Source: Rhodospirillales bacterium
Lineage (GTDB): Bacteria; Pseudomonadota; Alphaproteobacteria; Rhodospirillales; JASLQF01
Assembly (NCBI GenBank): GCA_030744625.1
Contig: JASLQF010000068.1
Location: forward strand, 1 to 64,000
Length of the DNA stretch: 64,000 bases
Direction: 5' to 3'
Position numbers and translations under genes: made by a program. The notes under the pieces are model-generated. The model was not told the origin of the DNA and did no database searches. It saw nothing but the letters and a program-made list of their open reading frames with translations. Shown one piece after another: positions 50,079 to 59,217 of this stretch (the stretch's first letter is position 1; each line of letters begins with the position of its first letter).

Positions 50079-50774
50079 ATGCTGAAAGTCACCGACCTGC
50101 ATGCCTATTACGGCAAGAGCCACATCCTCCAAGGCGTCAACCTGACTGTCCACGGCGGCGAGATCGTGTCGCTGCTCGGCCGCAACGGCGTCGGACGCTC
50201 GACCACCATCAAGGCGATCATGGGAGAGGTGGAACCGCACGGCTCCATCAAGTTCAAGGACCAGGAAATCGCCGGCATGCCGAGCCACGAGATCGCCCGC
50301 CTGGGCCTGGGCTACGTGTCGGAGAACCGCGACATCTTTCCGACGCTGACCCTGCGCCAGAACCTGCTGCTCGGTCAGAAGATCGCGCGCCAGACGGGGC
50401 GCTGGTCCATAGATGACATGTTCGACCTTTTCCCCGCCCTGCGCGAACGCGCCGACACCCAAGGCGGGGTGTTGTCGGGCGGCGAGCAGCAGATGCTCAC
50501 CATGTGCCGCACCCTCATCGGCGACCCGGACCTGATCATGATCGACGAACCGACGGAAGGGCTGGCGCCGCAGTTGGTGGAAACGGTCGCCGGCCTGCTC
50601 TCCGAGATGGCCCGCCGCGGGCTTTCCATATTGCTCGTCGAACAGAAGCTCACGATCGCCCTGAAGATCTCGGCGCGGGTCTACGTGATGGGACGCGGCG
50701 TCGTCGTATTCGAAGGCACGCCCGACGAGCTGCGCGACAACGAGCAAGTGCGAAAGGAATGGCTCGAGGTCTGA
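50079..50774 (+). CDS. livF: ABC transporter ATP-binding protein LivF with variant Walker A
   Basis: A 231-residue nucleotide-binding subunit. The signature LSGGEQQML, Walker B LIMIDEPTEGLAP and the terminal LVEQ...ALKIS segment are normal. Walker A reads GRNGVGRST (34-42): the invariant Lys is Arg40, encoded CGC. Lys-to-Arg at this position usually weakens ATP hydrolysis, so the transporter may work with one fully active site (LivG). It starts 2 bases after the livG stop. Confidence 0.92.
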   Translation: MLKVTDLHAYYGKSHILQGVNLTVHGGEIVSLLGRNGVGRSTTIKAIMGEVEPHGSIKFKDQEIAGMPSHEIARLGLGYVSENRDIFPTLTLRQNLLLGQKIARQTGRWSIDDMFDLFPALRERADTQGGVLSGGEQQMLTMCRTLIGDPDLIMIDEPTEGLAPQLVETVAGLLSEMARRGLSILLVEQKLTIALKISARVYVMGRGVVVFEGTPDELRDNEQVRKEWLEV

Positions 50775-50827
50775 GCCCCCGGAGAGAGCGTTCGCGTCAT
50801 CCGGTGGGGTTGCCTCGGCCCCGTCAC

Positions 50828-52075
50828 CTACCCTTCCGCGTTGCCCTCGCTTCCCGCGAAAAGCCAAGCCGGAGATTGTTTTTTCAGCTCCTGCCTGGCC
50901 ACCGTCCCACGGTGCACCTCGTCGGGGCCGTCGGCGAGGCGCAGGATGCGCGAATGGGCCCAGGCGTGGGCGAGGCCGAAATCCTCCGACACCCCGGCGC
51001 CGCCGTGCACCTGGATGGCGCGGTCGATGACCTTGAGCGCCATGTTGGGAGCCACCACCTTGATCATGGCGATCTCGGCGCGCGCCACCTTGTTGCCGAC
51101 GGTGTCCATCATGTGGGCGGCCTTGAGGGTGAGGAGCCGCGCCTGTTCGATCTCCAGGCGCGAATCGGCGATGGCCTCCATGACCACGCCCTGCTCGGCC
51201 AGGGTCTTGCCGAAGGCGACCCGCGACTTGGCGCGCGCGCACATGGCCTCCAGGGAGCGCTCGGCGACGCCGATCAGGCGCATGCAATGGTGGATGCGCC
51301 CGGGACCGAGGCGCCCCTGGGCGATCTCGAAGCCGCGCCCCTCGCCAAGCAGCATGTTGGAAGCCGGCACGCGCACGTCGGTAAACGTGACCTCCCAATG
51401 GCCGTGCGGCGCGTGGTCGAAGCCAAAGACCATGAGCGGGCGGACGATGCCGACCCCCGGCGTCCCGGTGGGCACCAGGATCATCGACTGCTGCTTGTGG
51501 CGCTCCGCCCCGGGGTCGGTCTTGCCCATGAAGATGATGATCTTGCAACGTGGGTCGCCGGCGCCCGACGCCCACCACTTGTGGCCGTTGAGGACGTAGT
51601 CGCCGCCGTCGCGCTCGATGCGAGCCTCGATGTTGGTGGCATCCGACGACGCCACGCCGGGCTCGGTCATGGCGAAGGCCGAGCGGATTTTCCCTTCCAG
51701 CAGCGGCTCCAGCCATTCCTTCCTCTGCGCCGCGTCGCCGTAGCGCGCCAGCACCTCCATGTTGCCGGTATCGGGGGCCGAGCAGTTGAAGACCTCGGGC
51801 GCGATCGGCGATCGCCCCATGATCTCGCAGAGCGGCGCGTATTCCAGGTTGGTGAGCCCGGCGCCGTAATCGCTTTCCGGCAGGAACAGGTTCCACAACC
51901 CGGCGCCGAGCGCCCTGGTCTTCATGTCCTCCATGACGGGCGGGGTCCGCCAGTGGTCCTTGGCCGCCTCGTGCTGCTCGTAGTAGGTGCGCTCGTTCGG
52001 GTAGACCACCTCGTCCATGAAGGCGAGGAGCCGGGCGCGCAGTTCCTCCACCTTCGCCGAATATTGGAAATCCAT
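50828..52075 (-). CDS. Acyl-CoA dehydrogenase, ACAD10/11-like
   Basis: A 415-residue acyl-CoA dehydrogenase. [58 protein letters not shown] and the end [23 protein letters not shown] match the ACAD10/ACAD11 branch (bacterial LvaC-like), which works after a kinase on 4-hydroxyacyl-CoA. The start at 52075 ([12 protein letters not shown]) is by homology; a GTG 48 bases upstream is possible. The matching kinase is at 44423. It is convergent with the LIV operon. Confidence 0.9.
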   Translation of the reverse strand: MDFQYSAKVEELRARLLAFMDEVVYPNERTYYEQHEAAKDHWRTPPVMEDMKTRALGAGLWNLFLPESDYGAGLTNLEYAPLCEIMGRSPIAPEVFNCSAPDTGNMEVLARYGDAAQRKEWLEPLLEGKIRSAFAMTEPGVASSDATNIEARIERDGGDYVLNGHKWWASGAGDPRCKIIIFMGKTDPGAERHKQQSMILVPTGTPGVGIVRPLMVFGFDHAPHGHWEVTFTDVRVPASNMLLGEGRGFEIAQGRLGPGRIHHCMRLIGVAERSLEAMCARAKSRVAFGKTLAEQGVVMEAIADSRLEIEQARLLTLKAAHMMDTVGNKVARAEIAMIKVVAPNMALKVIDRAIQVHGGAGVSEDFGLAHAWAHSRILRLADGPDEVHRGTVARQELKKQSPAWLFAGSEGNAEG

Positions 52076-52129
52076 GGGTTGCGTCCGCTGTTGTGGCGTG
52101 GCCCGGGGGCCCTGACTGGCCACAGCATA

Positions 52130-53734
52130 TTACTCTTCGAGCTCCGCCGCCATCCGGCGCAGCCTGGCGCGCTGGATCTTGACGCCGTTGGGGCCGTCGG
52201 TGGTGGGAAATTCCTCGATGGCCAGGAAACGCCTGGGCACCTTGTAACCGGCCATGCCGGCCCGGCAATGGGCGCGCAAGTCGTCCTCCGAGAAGCCGGC
52301 GCCGGGGTTGGCGATGACGAAGGCGACGGCGCCAGGGCCACCCTCGGCCTCGACGCCGACAACCTGACAGCCGCGCACCATCGGATGGGTCTCCACGAAC
52401 GCCGAGATTTCCTCGGGCGCCACCAGGAAGCCGCCGAGGCGCATGGCGTCCCCCATGCGGTCGAGGAAGACAAAGGCGCCGTCTTGGGTGGTGTGGCCGA
52501 GATCGCCGGTGCGGACGAAGCCGTCCTCGGTCAGGGTCTCCTTGGTGGCCGCCTTGTCGCCGTCGTAGCCGGCCATGATGCTGGGGCCCGAAATCTCCAC
52601 CTCGCCGTTCTCGCCGTCGGCGAGCAGGGTGCCGGTGTCCGGATCGCGCACCCTGACGCGCGCCTCGGGCGACACCGGCGTGCCGCCGGCCTGGGCGCGC
52701 ACGACGGCTGGCGCCTCGACGGGCCGCACCGAGAACAGCGCCTGCACCTCGCTCATGCCGTAGAGGCCGACGAAGGGGACGGCGCGCCGGTCCCCTTCCG
52801 CCACCAGCTTGACCGGGTCGGCGGTGAAGGCGGCGAATCCGCACTGGCGGAGCGCCGGAAATGGCGGCTCACCGCCGGCCTCGGAGACCACTGCGGCATC
52901 GAGGATGCGGCGGTACATCTCGTCGCTGCCGTTCATGTGGGTGACGGCGTGCGCCTTGATAAGCGTCGCCGCCTCGTCGCCGTCGAAGGCCGGCGTCAGC
53001 ACCATGGGCCGCCCGCCGGCGAGGCTGGCCATGGCCTGGGCGAGGCCGAAGGTCCCACACAGCGGCAGCCCCTGCAGCATCACCGCGTCCGGCGCCGCGT
53101 AGCCGAAGTGCCGGGCCACGGCGGCGGCGTGGCGGGTGATGGCGCGCTGGTGGTGAAGCACCAGCTTGGGCGCGCGGGTGGTGCCCGAGGTGGTGAATAT
53201 GGTGCAGGCGTCGTCGGCGCGGGCGTCGTCGGCCCCATACGCCGGGCGCCTCGCCAAGTCGCCGTAACGCACCGCCTTGAGATCGCCGAAGAGCTTCGAG
53301 GGGGTGTCCCCTTCCTCGCCCTCGCCGTAGACGACGACGGCGTCGAGCGCCGCCAGGGCGGCCGGCCCGGCGTCCCCCAGGATGCCCAGGAAATCTATCT
53401 TGCGGAAGCCCGGCCACAGGGCCAGGACCTTGGCGCCGGACGCCCCCAGGATGCCCCCCACCTCGCTCGAGCGGTAACGGGTGTTGAGGGCGACGGCGAC
53501 GGCGCCGAGGCGGGCGCAGGCGAAATAGAGCTCGAGCCAGGCCGGCACGTTGGGAAGCCAGATGGCGACGCGGTCGCCGCGGCCGACGCCGAGATCGGAA
53601 AGCCCCCGGGCCACCCGGCGGCTGCGGTCGTCAAGCGTGCCGAAGGAGACGGCGCGCCCACCGCCGAGGATGGCGGGCGCCGACGGGGCACTCCCAGCCA
53701 ACGCCTCGAGAAAGCCGCTCAGGGTTTCGCGCAA
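52130..53734 (-). CDS. AMP-dependent acyl-CoA synthetase/ligase
   Basis: A 534-residue adenylate-forming enzyme that activates a carboxylic acid to its CoA ester. Motifs are FTTSGTTRAPK (A3 region), FVGLYGMSE (A5), TGDLGHT (A7) and the catalytic Lys in GPNGVKIQR near the C-terminus. It would supply the acyl-CoA for the adjacent ACAD10/11-like dehydrogenase 54 bp downstream on the same strand. Which acid is used is unknown. Confidence 0.92.
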   Translation of the reverse strand: MRETLSGFLEALAGSAPSAPAILGGGRAVSFGTLDDRSRRVARGLSDLGVGRGDRVAIWLPNVPAWLELYFACARLGAVAVALNTRYRSSEVGGILGASGAKVLALWPGFRKIDFLGILGDAGPAALAALDAVVVYGEGEEGDTPSKLFGDLKAVRYGDLARRPAYGADDARADDACTIFTTSGTTRAPKLVLHHQRAITRHAAAVARHFGYAAPDAVMLQGLPLCGTFGLAQAMASLAGGRPMVLTPAFDGDEAATLIKAHAVTHMNGSDEMYRRILDAAVVSEAGGEPPFPALRQCGFAAFTADPVKLVAEGDRRAVPFVGLYGMSEVQALFSVRPVEAPAVVRAQAGGTPVSPEARVRVRDPDTGTLLADGENGEVEISGPSIMAGYDGDKAATKETLTEDGFVRTGDLGHTTQDGAFVFLDRMGDAMRLGGFLVAPEEISAFVETHPMVRGCQVVGVEAEGGPGAVAFVIANPGAGFSEDDLRAHCRAGMAGYKVPRRFLAIEEFPTTDGPNGVKIQRARLRRMAAELEE

Positions 53735-54007
53735 TTGTCACCTTCCGCCCGCATAATGCCGGCAAGGGGTGCCCAAAAGAACCCCCTTCCCAGCGGCAAG
53801 GGAAACGGGCATGCCTTCCAGCGCTTTTGATACGGCAGCCTGTTCGTGCGCCACTCCTCCACGATGATTCCGAGGCCGGTTTGGCGGTCGCCGGTTAACC
53901 TTTCGGAAACTTTTTTGTCGTAATGACGATTCCAAGGCGAGAACGTTCAGGGGCCGAAGCGTCCCGCGCCGCCTTCGAGAACATCGACAAGAAAGAGGCA
54001 GAACGCC

Positions 54008-54259
54008 ATGAACGCAGCAACCGAGACTTCCCTCGACGCCCTGACCCTGACTCGCAACGCACGACAGTTGCGCGCCGAGGATAAAGGCCGCCGCCGCCGC
54101 ATGGCCATCCGCCGCCGGCCCGCCCGAAAAGGCGGGCTGGGCTCCGCCCTTTGGTGGGTATGGCCGATCTCGTGGGCGACCATCCTCAGCACCGTCTGCT
54201 TCGCCACCGACGTGTGGCAGGACACCCTGTACATGGTCCTCGTCAACGCCGGGTATTGA
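54008..54259 (+). CDS. Small membrane protein, tandem paralogue 1
   Basis: An 83-residue protein with a polar N-half (TETSLDALTLTR), a basic block (GRRRRMAIRRRPARKGG) and a C-terminal hydrophobic region starting GSALWWVWPISWATILSTV. AAAGAGGCAGAACGCC precedes the ATG. The neighbouring gene at 54344 is the same length and shares the layout: SLD, R-rich block, ALWWVWP/AIWWTWP, SWA, and LVNA/IVNA near the end. No known family. The basic-to-hydrophobic boundary predicts an inside-facing N-terminus with one membrane span. Confidence 0.65.
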   Translation: MNAATETSLDALTLTRNARQLRAEDKGRRRRMAIRRRPARKGGLGSALWWVWPISWATILSTVCFATDVWQDTLYMVLVNAGY

Positions 54260-54343
54260 TGCGAGCTCAGTTTCTAGGAGAACCGCGGTGCGGCCGAAGC
54301 GCCCCGCCCTGAAAATCAACAACACCGAAAGAGGCAGAACGCC

Positions 54344-54595
54344 ATGAATACCATCACCGAAAGCTCCCTCGACTTCATCACCGTCGCCCGCGAGCCCATC
54401 GACCTGGGCGCCGGAGACCACGGCAAGCCCCGGCCCATGCTCATCCAATGCAAGCCGTCTCGGCGACGCCGCTTCGGCAACGCCATATGGTGGACGTGGC
54501 CGACGTCCTGGGCGGTGGCCCTGACGTTCGGCTATTTCGTGTCCGAAAGCCTGGCCGCAACCGTCAACTCCCTGATCGTCAACGCCGCTTTCTGA
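54344..54595 (+). CDS. Small membrane protein, tandem paralogue 2
   Basis: An 83-residue paralogue of the protein at 54008. It keeps MNxxTExSLDxxT, the arginine block (SRRRRFG), WWTWPTSWAVALTFGYFV and SLIVNAAF. Its leader is also duplicated: GCCGAAGCG and AAAGAGGCAGAACGCC occur at the same places before both ATGs, so the duplication includes the translation signals. The two proteins have diverged at most other positions, which implies selection to keep the shared core. Function unknown. Confidence 0.65.
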   Translation: MNTITESSLDFITVAREPIDLGAGDHGKPRPMLIQCKPSRRRRFGNAIWWTWPTSWAVALTFGYFVSESLAATVNSLIVNAAF

Positions 54596-54688
54596 ACGAC
54601 CAGCTACAATGATGCCTGGGGCTCGGCGCGCCCGCCATCCCGGCGAACCGTAGCCATTCGCCTGTCGCGAGGGCGCGCCGATACCCTA

Positions 54689-54694
54689 TATAAT
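54689..54694 (+). promoter_or_regulatory. Consensus -10 box (TATAAT) implying a leaderless transcript
   Basis: TATAAT at 54689-54694 ends 6 bases before the ATG at 54701. A start site 7 bases after the -10 box would fall on the A of the ATG, so the DsbA-like gene may be translated from a leaderless message. No Shine-Dalgarno sequence is present and no clear -35 box is seen. Confidence 0.45.
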
Positions 54695-54700
54695 GGCGCC

Positions 54701-55339
54701 ATGCAGATCGACGTCATCGCCGATACCGTCTGCCCCTGGTGCTACATCGGCAAAAGGCGCCTCGAAAAGGCGCTGGCCCAGCGCCTGGATACCACGGTCG
54801 TGGCGCGCTGGCGGCCCTTCCTGCTCAATCCCGAGATGCCCGACGACGGCCTCGACCGCACCGCCTACCTGGTCAAGAAGTTCGGCAGCGAGTCGCGCGT
54901 GCGCCGCGTCTACGGCGCCATCGCCGAGGCCGGCCAGTCAGTGGAAATCGACTTCTCCTTCGAGCTCATCCGCCGCACCCCAAGCACCGTGAACTCCCAC
55001 CGCCTGGTGCGCTTCGCCGAGGGCACCGGCAAGGCCGACGCCTGCGTGGAGGCCCTGTTCCTCGCCTATTTCATCAACGGCCACGACATCGGCGACACCG
55101 ACGTTCTGCTGGAGATCGGCGCCAACCTCGGCCTCGAGGCGGACCAACTGGCCGCCTACCTGGAGAGCGGCGCCGATTTCGACTTCGTTTACGAGGAGAA
55201 CGCCCGCGCCCATCGCTTAGGGATAAACGGCGTGCCGTCCTTCGTTTTCGACGGCAGCCTCGTCGTCTCCGGCGCCCAGGAACCGCAGGTCCTGGCCCGC
55301 ATGATCGACGCCGCCGAGGCGCCGGCGGACGCGGCCTAG
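54701..55339 (+). CDS. DsbA-family oxidoreductase (FrnE-like)
   Basis: A 212-residue thioredoxin-fold protein with the helical insertion of the DsbA family. The N-terminal strand ends in DTVCPWCYIGKRRLEKAL, a CPWC redox motif at residues 11-14, and the cis-Pro loop is GINGVPSFVFDG near 172. There is no signal peptide, so it is cytoplasmic, like FrnE or HCCA isomerase. The probable role is disulfide or glutathione-linked chemistry. The stop overlaps mfd by 4 bases on the other strand. Confidence 0.9.
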   Translation: MQIDVIADTVCPWCYIGKRRLEKALAQRLDTTVVARWRPFLLNPEMPDDGLDRTAYLVKKFGSESRVRRVYGAIAEAGQSVEIDFSFELIRRTPSTVNSHRLVRFAEGTGKADACVEALFLAYFINGHDIGDTDVLLEIGANLGLEADQLAAYLESGADFDFVYEENARAHRLGINGVPSFVFDGSLVVSGAQEPQVLARMIDAAEAPADAA

Positions 55340-58300
55340 GTCCCCGCTGTCTCCGCCCCCTCCCCCGCCGCGGCGATTTCGGCGAGCTTGCTCATCAGGG
55401 CCTCGACCCCGGCCAGGCGTTCGGGCGGCGTCTCCCAGGTGCGCCGGTAGACCAGGGTGTGGTCGGGGCGCAACTTCGCCGTATCCGCCTGTTCGGTGAT
55501 GAAGTCGACCATCCCCGCCGGGTTGGCGAAGCGGTCCTTGCGGAAGGCGACGATGGCGCCCTTGGGCCCGGCCTCCACCTTCTCGACCCCGGCGGCGCGG
55601 CACGACTGCTTGACGGCGACAACGCGCAGCAGGTTCTCCACCTCGTCGGGCAAGGCGCCGAAGCGGTCGATCATCTCGGCGGCGAGACCGTCGATCTCGG
55701 CCCGTTCGGAGAGCCTGGCGATGCGCCGATAGAGGCTCATGCGCACGCCCAGGTCGGCGATGTAGGCCTCGGGGATGAGGACCGGCATGCCGACGCCGAT
55801 CTGCGGGCTCCATTCGTCGTCGGCGCCCAGCGCCGGGCCGCCGCGCGCCTCGGCCACGGCCTCCTCGAGCATCTGCTGGTAGAGCTCGATGCCAACCTCG
55901 CGGATGTGGCCCGACTGCTCCTCGCCCAGGAGGTTGCCGGCGCCGCGGATGTCGAGGTCGTGGCTGGCCAGGGAGAACCCGGCGCCCAGCGAATCCAGGG
56001 TCTGCATGACCTCGAGGCGCTTCTCGGCGGCGGCCGTCAGCTTCCGGCGCGGCGGCAGGATGAGGTAGGCGTAGGCGCGCACCTTGGAGCGCCCGACCCG
56101 CCCGCGCAGTTGATAGAGCTGGGCCAGCCCGAACATGTCGGCGCGGTGGATGACGATGGTGTTGACGGCGGGCAGGTCGAGCCCCGATTCGATGATGTTG
56201 GTGGACAGAAGCACGTCGTAGGCGCCGTCGTAGAAGGCGCTCATGGCGGCCTCCATGTCGCGCACCGCCATGCGTCCGTGCACGGTGACCAGCTTGACCT
56301 CGGGCACCAGCTCGGCGAGTTGCGCCGCCATGCCCTCCAGGTCCTCGATGCGCGGGCACACGTAGAAGGTCTGGCCGCCCCGGTAGTGCTCGCTCAGGAT
56401 GGCCTCGCGGACGATGACCGCGTCGAAGGGCAGCACGAAGGTACGCACGGCCAGGCGGTCGACCGGCGGCGTGGCCATGAGGCTCATGCCGCGCACCCCG
56501 GTGAGAGCCAGTTGCAGCGTCCTCGGGATGGGTGTCGCGGTGAGGGTCAGCACGTGCACGTCGGCGCTGAGGCGTTTCAGGCGCTCCTTGTGGGCGACGC
56601 CGAAATGCTGTTCCTCGTCCACCACCAGCAGGCCGAGGTCGCGGAAACGGATGCTCTTGGCGAGCAGCGCGTGGGTGCCGATGACCACGTCGACGGTGCC
56701 GTCGGCGAGGCCCTCCTTGACCTCGCGGGTGCGCTTGGCGGGGACCATGCGCGAAATCTGCTCGATGCGTACCGGGTAGCCAGCGAAGCGTTCGCCGAAG
56801 GTGTGGAAGTGCTGGCGCGCCAGCAGGGTCGTCGGCACCACGACGGCCACCTGCTTGCCCGCCATCACGGCGACGAAGGCGGCGCGCAGCGCCACCTCGG
56901 TCTTGCCGAATCCGACGTCGCCGCAGATCAAGCGGTCCATGGGCTGACCGCCGGCGAGATCGGCCAGGGTGTCGTCGATGGCGCGGCGCTGGTCGTCGGT
57001 CTCGGCGAACGCGAAGCGGGCGCAGAACTCGTCGAAAAGGCCGTCGGAAGGTAACAAGGGCTCCCCGGGACGCAGCGCCCGGGACGCAGCCACGGCGATC
57101 AGACGCTCGGCCATGTCACGGATGCGTTTCTTGAGACGCGCCTTGCGGGCTTGCCACGCGGCGCCGCCCAGACGGTCGAGCTGCGCCCCCGCCTGCTCCG
57201 AGCCATAGCGCGAGATCAATTCGATGTTCTCCACCGGCAGGAAGAGCTTGTCGCCGCCCTCGTAGAAGACGCGAAGGCAGTCGTGGGGGGCGCCCGCCAC
57301 CTCGAGGGCGGCGAGCCCGTCGTAACGGCCGACGCCGTGATCGACGTGGACCACCAGATCGCCGACCTCCAGGCTCGAGGCCTCGGCGATGAAGTTCTCG
57401 GGACGGACGCGGGGCCGCGCCGCGCGGGCCAGGCGGTCGCCGAGGATGTCCTGCTCGCCGATCAACGTCAGCTCGGGCATCGTAAACCCGCGCTCGACGC
57501 CAAGAACCGCCAGCGCCACCGCGCCCGACGCCCGCGCCCGCGCCGCCGCCCAGTCGTCGGCCGGCGCCAGGTCCTCCACCCCGTGCTCCCTGAGGACGGC
57601 GGCCAGCCGGTCGCGCGAGCCCCGGGTATAGGCGGCGACGACGACGCGGCGCCCGGCGGCCAGCTCTTCCGCTATGTGATCGCGCACGGCATCGAAGACG
57701 TTGGCGCCGGGGAGCACGCGCACGTCGGCGAAATCGCGGCCCGGCCGTCCCCCGGCGTCGATCCCGCCACCGGGCGCGGCGAAGGGCGAGAACTGGCCGG
57801 TCGAATGCCCCGCCAACACCCCCTCCCAACCCTCCGCGTCGAGGAACAGGCGATCCGGCGGCACCGGGTGGTAGACCGTCCCCGCCGCCGCCAGCCCGCC
57901 GCCGGCGAGGCCCTGGCGTGCCTCGTAGTATTCCTCGATCAGCGCCAGGCGGGTATCGCGCGCTTCCTCCGCCTGATGGTCGAGCACCACGGCGGCGCCC
58001 GGCACGTAGTCGAGCAGGGTTTCCAGGGGCTCGTGAAAAAGCGGCAGCCAGTGCTCCATGCCCATGTGCCGGCGACCCGCCGAGACCGCCTCGTAGAGCG
58101 GATCGTCGTCGCCCGCCGTGCCGAACAAGGTACGGTAGCCGGAGCGGAAGCGTTGCACCGAGGCGTCGTCCAGGAAGAGCTCGCCGACCGGCTTCAGAAT
58201 GAAGTTATCGAGGCGCTCGGACGAGAGCTGGGTGGTCGGATCGAAGCGCCGGATGCCGTCCAGCTCGTCGCCAAAGAAATCGAGGCGCAGGGGCTCCGCC

Positions 58301-58845
58301 TGGCCCGGCGGAAAGACATCGACGATGCCGCCGCGCACGGCGAACTCGCCGGCCTCGCGCACCGTCCCGGTGCGCCCGTAGCCCTGGGCCAGCAGGAAGC
58401 CCACCAGGTCGTCGGGGTCGAGGCGCTCACCGGTGGCGGCGGCACGCTGGGAACCGGCGAAGACGGCGCGCGGCGGGACGCGCTGCAAGAGCGCCGAGAC
58501 CGTGGTCAGCACGACGCGTCGCGGGCGCGCCTCGGTATCGTCCAAGAGGCGCGTCAGGGTGTCGACACGCCGCCCGACGATGTCGGCGTGGGGCGACACC
58601 CTGTCATAGGGCAGACAGTCCCAGGCGGGAAAGAGAAAGGCCTCGACGTCGGGCGCGAAAAAGGCCAGGACCTCGGCGGCACGCGCCGCGCGCACGTCGT
58701 CGCGGGCCACGAACACGGCATCGGCGGGGCCGCCGCCAGGAGCGCCGCGCGCCACGTCGGCGAGCACCATGGCATCATAGCCGCCGGGGGCCCCGGAGAC
58801 CAAGGATCGCTTCTGATCCGACCAAATTTTTTCTAACGGTATCAA
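55336..58845 (-). CDS. mfd: Transcription-repair coupling factor
   Basis: A 1,169-residue Mfd. It removes RNA polymerase stalled at lesions and recruits UvrA. Domains in order are the UvrB-like N-terminal module (FLFPAWDCLPYDRVSPH near residue 95), the RNAP-interaction domain (VGDLVVHVDHGVGRYDGL near 490), the helicase core with Walker A DVGFGKTEVALRAA, DEEQHFGV and LTATPIPRTLQLA, and the TRCF C-terminal domain. The start appears to be TTG at 58845, overlapping the sdhE stop, giving MIPLEKIW. Full length and intact. Confidence 0.96.
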   Translation of the reverse strand: MIPLEKIWSDQKRSLVSGAPGGYDAMVLADVARGAPGGGPADAVFVARDDVRAARAAEVLAFFAPDVEAFLFPAWDCLPYDRVSPHADIVGRRVDTLTRLLDDTEARPRRVVLTTVSALLQRVPPRAVFAGSQRAAATGERLDPDDLVGFLLAQGYGRTGTVREAGEFAVRGGIVDVFPPGQAEPLRLDFFGDELDGIRRFDPTTQLSSERLDNFILKPVGELFLDDASVQRFRSGYRTLFGTAGDDDPLYEAVSAGRRHMGMEHWLPLFHEPLETLLDYVPGAAVVLDHQAEEARDTRLALIEEYYEARQGLAGGGLAAAGTVYHPVPPDRLFLDAEGWEGVLAGHSTGQFSPFAAPGGGIDAGGRPGRDFADVRVLPGANVFDAVRDHIAEELAAGRRVVVAAYTRGSRDRLAAVLREHGVEDLAPADDWAAARARASGAVALAVLGVERGFTMPELTLIGEQDILGDRLARAARPRVRPENFIAEASSLEVGDLVVHVDHGVGRYDGLAALEVAGAPHDCLRVFYEGGDKLFLPVENIELISRYGSEQAGAQLDRLGGAAWQARKARLKKRIRDMAERLIAVAASRALRPGEPLLPSDGLFDEFCARFAFAETDDQRRAIDDTLADLAGGQPMDRLICGDVGFGKTEVALRAAFVAVMAGKQVAVVVPTTLLARQHFHTFGERFAGYPVRIEQISRMVPAKRTREVKEGLADGTVDVVIGTHALLAKSIRFRDLGLLVVDEEQHFGVAHKERLKRLSADVHVLTLTATPIPRTLQLALTGVRGMSLMATPPVDRLAVRTFVLPFDAVIVREAILSEHYRGGQTFYVCPRIEDLEGMAAQLAELVPEVKLVTVHGRMAVRDMEAAMSAFYDGAYDVLLSTNIIESGLDLPAVNTIVIHRADMFGLAQLYQLRGRVGRSKVRAYAYLILPPRRKLTAAAEKRLEVMQTLDSLGAGFSLASHDLDIRGAGNLLGEEQSGHIREVGIELYQQMLEEAVAEARGGPALGADDEWSPQIGVGMPVLIPEAYIADLGVRMSLYRRIARLSERAEIDGLAAEMIDRFGALPDEVENLLRVVAVKQSCRAAGVEKVEAGPKGAIVAFRKDRFANPAGMVDFITEQADTAKLRPDHTLVYRRTWETPPERLAGVEALMSKLAEIAAAGEGAETAGT

Positions 58846-59117
58846 ATGTTTAATAGTGTCTTTCTAAAGTCTTGCAGTAACTTCATGACATCGTGATCGA
58901 GAGCCGCCGGCACCGTCTTTTTGCCGGTGATCCAATCGAACAGATCGTTGTCGATTTCCTCGAGCAGGGCCTCGAAACGCTGCACTTGCTCCTCGCTCAG
59001 CTCTTCCAGGTGGCGCCGCGCGAAGGCGCCGAGCAGGAGATCGGTCTCCTGCATGCCACGATGCGAACTGCGGAATAGCGCCCGCTTGCGGCGGGCGTCG
59101 ATGTTTTCGTTTCCCAT
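58842..59117 (-). CDS. sdhE: Succinate dehydrogenase assembly factor SdhE (FAD assembly factor 2)
   Basis: A 91-residue SdhE/DUF339 protein that helps attach FAD to succinate dehydrogenase. The RGMQETD motif (residues 20-26) contains the conserved RGxxE, followed by LLLGAFARRHL and the DNDLFDWITG motif. The start at 59117 gives the expected length; the open frame runs further upstream into the recG promoter. Placed between recG and mfd as in many alphaproteobacteria. Confidence 0.93.
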   Translation of the reverse strand: MGNENIDARRKRALFRSSHRGMQETDLLLGAFARRHLEELSEEQVQRFEALLEEIDNDLFDWITGKKTVPAALDHDVMKLLQDFRKTLLNI

Positions 59118-59217
59118 GGTCCCGATTTTTGCCGCCAGCGGTCTCGTTCCCGTGGATTTACGGCCTGTACTCTGTAGGATATAGAGCCTTGGAAAGGTTC
59201 TGTCAGCACGCATCGCC

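Noticed and set aside
50504-53830. A long plus-strand open frame opposite the acyl-CoA dehydrogenase and ligase
   Set aside because: Same shadow effect; the minus strand has complete motifs for both enzymes and the plus frame has none.
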